DNA from: PRDV01 sp963710865
GTDB lineage: Bacteria > Babelota > Babeliae > Babelales > Babelaceae
DNA: 64,000 nt
Assembly (NCBI GenBank): GCA_963710865.1
Contig: CAVQBR010000002.1
Span: forward strand, 620,001 to 684,000
Reading direction: 5' to 3'
In this document: piece after piece, positions 19,065-26,857 of the stretch
Position numbering within the stretch: position 1 is the first letter of the stretch
How the letters are laid out: every line of letters begins with the position of its first letter
Position numbers and translations under genes: made by a program
The notes under the pieces: generated by a model
What the model was told of the DNA's origin: nothing
Databases searched by the model: none
What the model saw: only the letters and a program-made list of their open reading frames with translations

Positions 19065-20548
19065 GCCCTTGTAACGTCATTTCCTTCGTGACGCGGCAGC
19101 TTCTGGTTCGAGGTCTTCCTGCCTTCGAGATACGATTTCCAAGAGGGGTCATAGGGGTTGGCTTCGCCTTTTATCAGTCTATGCCGCTTGATCGGCACAT
19201 CTGAGGCTTGGAACAACCTTATTGTCTTCTCGATTGCTCGCGTCACGTAGGTAGTTTGAAACACCCAGTTTCGACTTCCCATGCTTCCAAAGTATTTCTT
19301 TTTAATCCATCCTTTTGATTTATTAGGATGTCTTCGAAGACACCACCTCCACACCATTTCGAATATTCGATAATCCACATATGCGAATGTTCTTTTGCTA
19401 CAGACATGCCTGTGATAGTTTGCCCATCCCCGGATAGCCTGGTTGAGCAACCTTATCAGCGTAGCTTGTTCTGATTGCCGATGTTGGTTGATGAGTTCTT
19501 GAATATTGCGCAGGAACGTTAAGATATTCCTCTTGGAAGGCTTTGTGAGAGTTTTTCCTCCCTTATACCTTCGAAGGTTCTGCCCAAGAAAGTCAAACCC
19601 ATCGGAGATGTGCGTTATGAAGGTCTTCTCGGGAGAGAATACCAACCCACGTTCTCGCAGGAAATCCGCCACCACTGGCATGACTTGATTCTCAAGCAGT
19701 TCCTTAGAGATACCTGTGATTATAAAGTCATCACAGTACCGCACTAAATGGACCTTCGGACGTGGCGTCCGCGAAGGAAACAGCTTCCTTAGCAGGGCCT
19801 CTAATCCATTGAGAACAAAGTTTGCAAGGGTGGGGGATATGACTCCGCCCTGGGGCGTTCCCGCGTTTGCGTGGTAAAAGACGTTCTTCTCCATGTATCC
19901 CGCCTTGAGCCATTTTCGGAGCACTACCCTGTCCATTGGTGCATGTTTAAGTAGCCATTCGTGGCTGATGTTGTCAAAGCAACCTCGAATGTCAGCCTCC
20001 ATTAGATACACGGGCCCGTGCCTGCTTGCGAGTAGTAGGTGGCACCTATCCATTGCATCTGCTGTTGATCTGTATTTCCTGAACCCGTATGAGCTCGGAT
20101 CTGACAGTGTTTCAACCACAGGGTCGAGCGCCAGGAGATAGAGCGCTTGCATTGCTCTGTCATGCATCGTCGGGATTCCCAATGGTCGCATTTTACCATT
20201 GGCTTTGGGAATGTACACACGTCGTAGCGGTTGGGGTTTATACCCTCTGCTACGCAGTTGCTTTATAGCCATGCACATTTGAAATGGGGTTACCCAGACC
20301 TCTCTATCAACACCAGGAGTTTTACTTCCCGAGTTGCCAGTTACACGTTCGACGGCTAATACCTTGCCGCTGTACGAGGTTGTAAGGAGGCGTTGCAAAG
20401 CTTTCACTTTGTTCCACTTTCCTTCCTCCACTGCCTTTACGATACGCGCTTGGATTCGATTCACAATCCGTTCGGCCTTATTCTTATCAATAGACTTCCA
20501 GCCCGTCGTTTTATGGAAAGCTGCACCAGTACCGCTAGATACCATCAT
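19061..20548 (-). CDS. ltrA: group II intron reverse transcriptase/maturase
   Basis: A 495-aa LtrA-type protein. The N-terminal RT0-like region (WKSIDKNKAERIVNRIQARI), palm motifs with RYCDDF as the YxDD catalytic box (about residues 260-275) and the thumb/maturase X domain (LNQAIRGWANYHRHV) are all present. The C-terminus stops shortly after ANPYDPSWKSYLE and has no HNH endonuclease cysteines, so it is an En-minus form. It promotes splicing and retrohoming of its own intron. Both the RT core and the X domain look intact. Confidence 0.85.
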   Translation of the reverse strand: MMVSSGTGAAFHKTTGWKSIDKNKAERIVNRIQARIVKAVEEGKWNKVKALQRLLTTSYSGKVLAVERVTGNSGSKTPGVDREVWVTPFQMCMAIKQLRSRGYKPQPLRRVYIPKANGKMRPLGIPTMHDRAMQALYLLALDPVVETLSDPSSYGFRKYRSTADAMDRCHLLLASRHGPVYLMEADIRGCFDNISHEWLLKHAPMDRVVLRKWLKAGYMEKNVFYHANAGTPQGGVISPTLANFVLNGLEALLRKLFPSRTPRPKVHLVRYCDDFIITGISKELLENQVMPVVADFLRERGLVFSPEKTFITHISDGFDFLGQNLRRYKGGKTLTKPSKRNILTFLRNIQELINQHRQSEQATLIRLLNQAIRGWANYHRHVCSKRTFAYVDYRIFEMVWRWCLRRHPNKSKGWIKKKYFGSMGSRNWVFQTTYVTRAIEKTIRLFQASDVPIKRHRLIKGEANPYDPSWKSYLEGRKTSNQKLPRHEGNDVTRA

Positions 20549-21121
20549 TTGCTATTGCCTCCTTAGTCGATTACCCAAGTTATCTCGTAATCTGGACCAT
20601 ACGAAAAGTCTGCTCGCTTTCGCGCAGGATGATGTTTCAATCCTTATCCAGTCCATTACAGGCCGTCATTCGCTTTCTTTCGCGCTCCTCTACCTGCAGC
20701 TAATTGCTTGCCTACAGGCTTACCACGTTCAGTATTCAGACCAGACCAGGTTAGGTTCTTCCTTTGCGCCGACGGCCATTATGTCTGCGAGGGGGGACAG
20801 ACTAGCCCAACCTCCGAGCCGTTCACCTTTTTTGGTCCAAGCATAACAGCATCTTTTGCTTGTTGCAAATAACGACGCTTAGTCAGAAGTTCACATACGT
20901 TAACCTTACTGATCAACCCTAGATCCCGACCGCCTTGATGCTAGCAGTCAACACCTTTCCTTACAGGCCGGTATTCGCTTTCGCGAGGCTGCATTGTACC
21001 GAGAGCTTTGGACCGACAGGTTGCCCCGTGCGCCCATCTCGGTAGGGTACTATTGGCAGAACAATAGATTACATCATACTCCTTTTCGTGTAATAGCTCT
21101 GAATACCGCTTCGTGTCGCAC

Positions 21122-21819
21122 AGTCTGTTTTTGCTACCTTTCTTGGTTTTTGAAAATTGCTTTTGCAGATACTTAACTTTAGAAAGTTGGGTTTTCAAAA
21201 ATTTAGGATTAGGGATCAGCTCACCTGAAGAAAGAGTAGCAAAGGTGAGGAGCCCAACATCGAGTCCAATTACATGCGATTCTCTGATTTCTACCTCAGG
21301 GACTTCTTTTTCTATCTGACAGGTTAAATTAACATACCAATGATTGTTTTGTCGTTTAACTACAGCCTGTTTGATTGTCCCTTCAATTTCTCGAGATTTT
21401 ATAAAACGCACCCAACCTATTTTGGGTAGCAAAACATGATTATTATCAAGCTTTATATGTTGAGGAAATTTGATAGAATCATTAACGTATTTTTTTCTAT
21501 AGCCGGGAAAGCCGTGGTCTCTTCCCTTTTTTCGTTCACGATAGAAACTCTTAATACCACGATCAAGATCTTTAATAGCCTGTTGAAGTGCTTGGGAGGG
21601 TGCATCAGCCAACCATTCAAAAAGAATCTTCAGCTCAGGAAGCTCATTTGCCATGTCAACATATGTTAGATAGTTTCCATCGCTCGCCGCTTCTTTTGCT
21701 CGATTGAGCATATGGTTAAAAACAAATCGACTGCAACCAACTGCTTGAGCAATTTTTTCAAGCTGATCTTTGGTGAGCTTTAAACGATATTTAAATGTTA
21801 TTACAAGCGTCTTTGCCAT
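21122..21819 (-). CDS. tnpB: TnpB RNA-guided nuclease, 5' exon
   Basis: The first 232 codons of TnpB, starting MAKTLVITFKYRLKLTKDQ and containing the wedge/REC-like region and the first RuvC Asp (IGLDVGLLTFATLS, Asp187). The reading frame continues to 20941, but everything after NRL is intron-derived and unlike TnpB, so the unspliced product would be a dead 292-aa chimera. Splicing to 18566-18980 restores the protein. TnpB proteins cut DNA using a guide RNA from the element's own right end. Confidence 0.75.
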
Positions 21820-22137
21820 TGTTCTTTTTGCTGAAATTTTCTTATATGCGATAAACTATCACCTTATGAGACCAATGTCAACAATCAGTTTAGACTATGA
21901 TTGATCTCATCATGACATTGACATACAGAAAATCCGATCCGACCTTTTATAAGGCTTAAATGCTAGGCTATTCAAAAAAATGCCATATTTGCATTATTTA
22001 CCTGAATTGCGTGAAACGTATATAAGTTCTTAGCATGTTCGGAATATCCATCCGATGCTCCAGCTATGACAGACTCACGTGCCTTGAAAATACGATGGTT
22101 CATGCTCTCCAGTAACGCAATTTATGAATGTTTCTAC

Positions 22138-22183
22138 GTTTGATCTACAAGCAAAAACTTGAGGTTTTGCTTGTAGATCAAAC
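22138..22183. repeat. 19-bp perfect inverted repeat
   Basis: GTTTGATCTACAAGCAAAA and its exact complement flank an 8-nt spacer. It could act as a bidirectional terminator, or be an insertion-element end or a cruciform target. No gene ends nearby, so a terminator role is doubtful. Confidence 0.8.
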
Positions 22184-22208
22184 AATGCACGGATGGATGA
22201 CCTTTCAT

Positions 22209-22231
22209 CCCCGTCCTTAAAAGGAACGGGG
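22209..22231. repeat. GC-rich hairpin resembling a solo IS605-type right end
   Basis: CCCCGT and ACGGGG arms enclose CCTT/AAGG. On the minus strand the context is GAAAACCCCGTTCC with a following GGGGATGAAAGG, like IS605-family right ends. On the plus strand a TTTT follows, so an intrinsic terminator is the alternative. Confidence 0.4.
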
Positions 22232-22318
22232 TTTTCAGGTCATAGAGAATAAAAAGCGTATACCTTCTCTCTTTTTATGCTATACTTGCCCGCATAAAAA
22301 GAATAATACAATACTACT

Positions 22319-23404
22319 ATGAACCTCTTTATACTCATACCTCTACACCCGCTGTTTTGGTGCACTCTTGCTCTGACCACAGGAATTCTGTCGTCTTGCA
22401 CCGGAATGTTTCTCCTTGCAGCTGGTATACCTCTGACCCTTATCTGTGTCTCTTTCCTCACAAAACGGTCACTGTTAGCAGTTGCCATTGGGGTAAGCTT
22501 CCTTCTTGGGGCATGCAGATCATTCCTTTGTTGCAAGCATTTTAAAACAACTTCTGAACTTCTTACGAGAGCTCCATTTCAAGCAGTTGTAACGGTGTCC
22601 TCAGTAGAATCTCAAGGGGGGAGATTCGCAACGGCCCTTGTTGTTTCCTTACATAGTATTGTGCAAGAGGGTAAGAAAATTTCTTGTAAAGCAAAGATAA
22701 AGATCTCTCTTCTAAAGGAACCATCTGTTCAAGTAGGAGATGTCCTTCTTATAGAGAGACTTGTATGTACACCCTCAGACAAAGCAAAAGCACTGTTTAA
22801 AGACGGATTGAGCTGTTCTCTCTATCTTCCTCATTTACAATATACTCTTTTATCGAGACCATCGATAAGTTTTACACGCTGGCGCAGCCAAAAAAGAAAA
22901 CAGATACTACACTCTTTATCGAAGAAACTATCACCCCTTTCATTCGCTTTCATGAGCGCTATGATGCTCGGTTCAAAGCCTGAGGGAGAGCTTTCTCAAG
23001 CAATTGGAAAGTACTGTTCTTATTGGGGAATAGTTCATTATCTGGCACGGTCTGGAATTCATGTCGTTTTAACTGTTTCCTGTTGGGAGTTAGTAATGCG
23101 ATTCATACCCCTTCATTTTTTTATAAAGCAACTCATTCTTATCTTGCTCATCCTCGTACTTCATCTGTTTACCTGGCCAAGCATTTCTTTTATGCGAGCA
23201 GTGACTACCTTCCTGCTTTCTAAGGGATGTACACTGAGCTCTCTTGCATTTCAACCGATACATATTCTCTCGCTTACTACCTTTTTCACTCTTGTAGCAT
23301 ATCCTCTTTATCTTTTCTCACTCGACTTTCAGTTGAGCTTTGGTCTCACCTTTGTTCTTGCATGGCTCTATGAAGTTCGATTACAAATACAACAATTACA
23401 ATAA
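22319..23404 (+). CDS. comEC: truncated ComEC/Rec2-like competence membrane protein
   Basis: A 361-aa polytopic membrane protein. It has two or three N-terminal membrane segments, a soluble OB-like region (about 80-180) and a ComEC core with the conserved YWGIVHYLARSGIHVVL motif near residue 245, followed by about four more hydrophobic segments. Full ComEC is about 700-800 aa and ends with a metallo-beta-lactamase domain that is missing here. It could be a minimal DNA-uptake channel or a decaying gene. The frame is clean, which favours retention. No Shine-Dalgarno is visible at the ATG. Confidence 0.75.
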   Translation: MNLFILIPLHPLFWCTLALTTGILSSCTGMFLLAAGIPLTLICVSFLTKRSLLAVAIGVSFLLGACRSFLCCKHFKTTSELLTRAPFQAVVTVSSVESQGGRFATALVVSLHSIVQEGKKISCKAKIKISLLKEPSVQVGDVLLIERLVCTPSDKAKALFKDGLSCSLYLPHLQYTLLSRPSISFTRWRSQKRKQILHSLSKKLSPLSFAFMSAMMLGSKPEGELSQAIGKYCSYWGIVHYLARSGIHVVLTVSCWELVMRFIPLHFFIKQLILILLILVLHLFTWPSISFMRAVTTFLLSKGCTLSSLAFQPIHILSLTTFFTLVAYPLYLFSLDFQLSFGLTFVLAWLYEVRLQIQQLQ

Positions 23405-23460
23405 ATCATTGATTTCTTAGTGATAAATTTTCTATTATGAATATTGAAGGGAGAAAGTAT

Positions 23461-24792
23461 ATGAAAGTATATCGCGCACTCATTATCTGTTTAGTATTGG
23501 CTATTACAGCTTGTATGTTCGTTTTTTCGGCAGAGAAAGCGAAGAGCGAAGTATTGGTAGTCATTTACATGTCTGCGCGAAACGATCTTCTTCCGTTCGT
23601 GGGAAAAAGCATTAAGCAACTCCAAGCTCTTGGTTCTAATGAGCGGGTTAAACTGTTTATCCATCTTGATATGCAACGTCCCGGAGAAGAACCAATTACA
23701 AAACACTTTGTCATCGAGAAAAATAAGGCAATCCAACTTGGTTCTGATATGCTTATGGATAGCGGCCACGAAAACACACTGGTTCATGCGGTAGAATGTG
23801 CTTATGAGCGCTTTCCTGCAGATGAGTTAGTACTGATTATTTGGAATCATGGAACCGGAGCGATCGAGCCGGAGATTCATGGGGTATTTCGTTCATCAGA
23901 TCTCTACCGCTTTAATGATCAAACAGGAAAAGTTGAAATGCGTCATGCTGGAGGATTACTTGACCTCATTTCTCATGGAGAAGTAGCAGTTTCGGAGCCA
24001 AAAGGCATCTGCTTTGATGACGCCCATAACTCGTATCTAACGATAGCACAATTTACTCAAGCACTTGCCACGATTTCTACCCAGGTCATTAAGAAGAAAA
24101 TCAAAATCCTTGCCTGTGACGCGTGCCATATGTCAGCTGCCGATGTCTTTATAGGACTCGAGCCCTACGTACAGTATTTCGTCGGATCAGAAGAAGTGGA
24201 ACTAGGAAGTGGCTATAAATATGACATCTTACTTGAACCATTACTTAAGGGGAGTATGCATTGCGATGAACGTTTTGCACGCCATATCGTTTCTGCATAC
24301 GAAGAAGCATATACTAAAATCATGCCGGAACTTACCCATTCCGCTATCGATTTAACCCATATCGCTATCCTTGAAAGAAATATCGACCAAGTAGCTCAAA
24401 CGCTCATAGGGGGGTTAGAAAAACAGAAAAACAAATCTGTCAAAGAAGCAATCCGGTTGAGTAAACATAAAAATGCATGCACACGGTTTAAAGAGCCTAC
24501 CTACATAGACCTCGGTCATTTTTATGCAAACCTTCTTACTAACATCGCGAGCTGCGAACTGACAGAGCAGACGAGCGAATTTAAATCGCGCATAACAATG
24601 CTCCTCAAAGAGGGAGCAGAAATTATTCGTAAGGTAGTCATTGCAAATGCCACGGGAGATAAGATGAAAAAGGCAACAGGCATTGCTATCTGCTTTCCGG
24701 AATTTGTCATCCATAAGTCCTATCACCATAATCCATTTGCCACAAAAACACATTGGCTGAGATTTCTTAAAAAATATCTTGGCAGCCACTGA
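23461..24792 (+). CDS. clostripain-like (C11) cysteine peptidase, predicted lipoprotein
   Basis: A 443-aa member of peptidase family C11. The catalytic His lies in WNHGTG (His130) and the nucleophile in DACHM (Cys222), the standard dyad with conserved spacing. The N-terminus is a lipoprotein signal (LVLAITAC, lipid Cys18), so it should sit on the outside of a membrane. I chose the ATG at 23461 because GGAGA lies 8 nt upstream and the signal peptide then starts MKVYRALII; a frame eight codons longer exists. C11 enzymes cleave after Arg or Lys and usually self-activate. The substrate is unknown; degradation of host peptides is a guess. Confidence 0.8.
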   Translation: MKVYRALIICLVLAITACMFVFSAEKAKSEVLVVIYMSARNDLLPFVGKSIKQLQALGSNERVKLFIHLDMQRPGEEPITKHFVIEKNKAIQLGSDMLMDSGHENTLVHAVECAYERFPADELVLIIWNHGTGAIEPEIHGVFRSSDLYRFNDQTGKVEMRHAGGLLDLISHGEVAVSEPKGICFDDAHNSYLTIAQFTQALATISTQVIKKKIKILACDACHMSAADVFIGLEPYVQYFVGSEEVELGSGYKYDILLEPLLKGSMHCDERFARHIVSAYEEAYTKIMPELTHSAIDLTHIAILERNIDQVAQTLIGGLEKQKNKSVKEAIRLSKHKNACTRFKEPTYIDLGHFYANLLTNIASCELTEQTSEFKSRITMLLKEGAEIIRKVVIANATGDKMKKATGIAICFPEFVIHKSYHHNPFATKTHWLRFLKKYLGSH

Positions 24793-24813
24793 TAATTCGA
24801 CTACACTCAACGT

Positions 24814-25389
24814 ATGGATCAAAAACAATTTAAGCAGCAACTGCTTGACGCTCTCTATGAGCCCTACAAAAAATGTCTCGAGTGTCCTCTTGGGTTCCTT
24901 GGAAGGACCTCCGTGGTTTTTGGAGAAGGCAACCCAGATGCAGATCTCCTCTTCATAGGAGAAGCTCCAGGCAAAGATGAGGATATACAAGGCAGACCAT
25001 TCGTTGGCAGATCAGGCCAACTGCTTAACCGAGCCCTCGGGTTAGTTGGCATTCAACGCTCCGACGTCTATATAACAAACATTGTAAAATGTCGCCCTCC
25101 CCAGAATAGAGCACCCCTGCCCGACGAGGCAGGAACCTGTATGAACCTCTTTCTCTACAACCAAATAAAAATCATTAGACCCCGAGTTATTTGTACACTT
25201 GGCTCAATTGCGCTTGCTAACCTCCTGGGAAAACCGGTATCTATTACCAGAATACGCGGGATACCGATTCACCAGGATTCGCTGATTATTCTTCCGACCT
25301 ACCACCCTGCCTATATCCTCAGAAATCAACCCCAAGCAGCTGCTTGGATGAAAGATTTTACACTCATTAAGGAGCTTCTTACCTCGTAG
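24814..25389 (+). CDS. udg: family 4 uracil-DNA glycosylase (FeS type)
   Basis: 191 aa. Motif A is GEAPGKDEDIQGRPFVG (about residues 49-65) and motif B is HPAYILRN (about 169). The four FeS cysteines are present as CLEC near residue 21 and KC...TC around 92-110. It removes uracil from DNA. The gene starts 21 bp after the C11 peptidase stop, likely co-transcribed. There is no strong ribosome site. Confidence 0.9.
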   Translation: MDQKQFKQQLLDALYEPYKKCLECPLGFLGRTSVVFGEGNPDADLLFIGEAPGKDEDIQGRPFVGRSGQLLNRALGLVGIQRSDVYITNIVKCRPPQNRAPLPDEAGTCMNLFLYNQIKIIRPRVICTLGSIALANLLGKPVSITRIRGIPIHQDSLIILPTYHPAYILRNQPQAAAWMKDFTLIKELLTS

Positions 25390-25795
25390 GATCCAGGGAG
25401 AATTATTCATTATTTTTCAAGTGTGAATAGACCGTGAATGAGAGGTGAAACTTCAGTGATCTCCAGGGTGATTGACCAGAAAACTAAAAACTGTCCCTTC
25501 CTCTTTCGTGCTTAATTCACACTCCATCCACAGACAGCACAGGTCTCACTCTAAAGCACCCAGAGGGACTTATGAGAACATAGAAAGCATAGTTATCCAC
25601 ATAAATGTGAGAGCTTATTACTACGATATATATATAAGTTATATAACTTAAGAAAGAGAAGCTCATGCAGATCGAAAAACGAGCCGGCAAAGGATATCTT
25701 GATGACCTTTAAAGTGCATCTTCTTTTTTCCTACAGATCTGCTACACTGAAAATATCCACACTTATCCATCTCATAATTGTAAGCAAGGAATATC
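25390..25795. other. 406-bp intergenic region with DnaA-box-like sites and an AT-rich tract
   Basis: A perfect TTATCCACA lies at 25593-25601. Weaker matches are ATATCCACA at 25753, TTATCCATC at 25763 and CCATCCACA at 25524. An AT-rich stretch of alternating TA lies at about 25625-25655, between the boxes. It may be a replication origin, or simply the nusA-infB promoter region with DnaA control. Confidence 0.35.
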
Positions 25796-26854
25796 GTGAA
25801 GCTTTCTCAGGTAATAGACGAACTCGTTGAAGAAAAAGGGCTAGATCGGATAGTGCTCAGCAACATTATCTGTGAAGGTATGCTCGTTGCATATAAGAAA
25901 AAATATCCCGATCTGCCGCTTACCGTTACGCATAGTAAAAAAACTGATGAAATAGTGGTAACTGTAGAAAAAACGGTAGTGTCCCATGTTGAGGATGAAG
26001 ATACGCAGCTCAGTCTTCGAAAGGCGCGGGCGCTCAAAGACGATGCGCAACTTGGCGATGTAATAGAAGTTCCCTTTGAAGGGTCAATCGGCCGCATTGA
26101 GATTTTAAAGGCTAAACAAATTATTGCTCAAAAAATACGAGCCATTGAGCACTCTGCCATCTATGATGAGTTTAAGTCAAAAGAGGGTACCATTATTCAT
26201 GGCGTCATTCATAAGTGTGAGCGACATGGTGTTACGGTTAAGGTTGGTGATGCTCTTGCATTTTTGCCTAAATCGCTTCTTATCCCCTCTGATAAATGCA
26301 TAGTGGGATACTCGATTCGCGCATTGTTAAAAGAAGTATTGGCTGAACCGCGCAATGAAAATCAACTTATTTTAGATAGGTCTTCGGCTGAATTTCTGAA
26401 AAAACTCTTTGATATAGAGGTGCCAGAAATCTTTGAGAAATTGGTGGAGATTAAAAAAATCGTTCGCGCTCCGGGGTATAAATCGAAACTTATTGTTGTG
26501 TCTCATGACAAGAATATTGACCCTGTTGGAACATGTGTGGGAGTTGGCGGTGCTCGTATTAAACCTATATTGCGAGAATTGGGCACAGAGAAAATCGATA
26601 TTATTGCGGCAACTTCATCTCTTGATGAGCTGATAGCGCAAGCGCTAAAGCCGGCGGAGGTAAATCGTGTTGAGCTCACTGATGATAAGAATGCTGATGT
26701 GTGGGTGGATGAAGAGCAACGCTCAGTGGCAATTGGTAAGATGGGACAGAATATTGCACTTGCGTCACAATTGACGGGTGTACAAATCCATCTTGTTAAG
26801 AGTGAGGTTGCAAAAAGCGAACTGTTTGAAATAGAAGAAGGCGAAAGCGAATAA
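25796..26854 (+). CDS. nusA: transcription termination/antitermination factor NusA
   Basis: 352 aa with the NusA N-terminal domain (1-120), S1 domain (about 130-195) and two KH domains (KH1 with VGTCVGVGGARIKPI, KH2 with GKMGQNIALASQLTG). There are no C-terminal acidic repeats, as in most non-proteobacterial NusA. It starts at GTG with AAGGA 6 nt upstream. infB follows after 3 bp, the classic nusA-infB order. It binds RNA polymerase and modulates pausing and termination. Confidence 0.95.
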   Translation: MKLSQVIDELVEEKGLDRIVLSNIICEGMLVAYKKKYPDLPLTVTHSKKTDEIVVTVEKTVVSHVEDEDTQLSLRKARALKDDAQLGDVIEVPFEGSIGRIEILKAKQIIAQKIRAIEHSAIYDEFKSKEGTIIHGVIHKCERHGVTVKVGDALAFLPKSLLIPSDKCIVGYSIRALLKEVLAEPRNENQLILDRSSAEFLKKLFDIEVPEIFEKLVEIKKIVRAPGYKSKLIVVSHDKNIDPVGTCVGVGGARIKPILRELGTEKIDIIAATSSLDELIAQALKPAEVNRVELTDDKNADVWVDEEQRSVAIGKMGQNIALASQLTGVQIHLVKSEVAKSELFEIEEGESE

Positions 26855-26857
26855 GAA

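Larger units (their letters stand above)
18981..21121 (-). mobile_element. group II intron inserted in tnpB
   Basis: The 5' end on the minus strand is GTGCGAC at 21121, a canonical group II start, and the tnpB frame breaks exactly there (codon Leu233). Domain V lies at 19021-19064 and is followed by a domain VI-like hairpin (GGGAATCGTC/GACGATTCCC). An RT/maturase fills domain IV. The 3' boundary is set by frame restoration and could be off by a few nt: the last bases read CTACTC rather than a plain AY end. Length is about 2.14 kb. Confidence 0.75.
18493..21819 (-). mobile_element. IS605/IS1341-type tnpB element carrying a group II intron
   Basis: It consists of a right-end hairpin (18493-18512), a split tnpB and a 2.1-kb group II intron inside it. 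No tnpA (Y1 transposase) is present, so the element is a tnpB-only form or a non-autonomous remnant. The left end is not delimited; it should lie between 21820 and about 22000. Confidence 0.7.
21820..22318. other. 500-bp region between tnpB and comEC with palindromes only
   Basis: No reading frame of note. It should contain the left end of the tnpB element, which I cannot delimit. It also holds the 19-bp inverted repeat and the GC-rich hairpin listed separately. The last 50 bp, with a TATACT near 22281, may be the comEC promoter. Confidence 0.4.

Noticed and set aside
20941..21121. The last 60 codons of the 292-aa TnpB frame as real protein
   Set aside because: The sequence after codon 232 is group II intron RNA; TnpB similarity stops at the GTGCGAC boundary and resumes at 18980.
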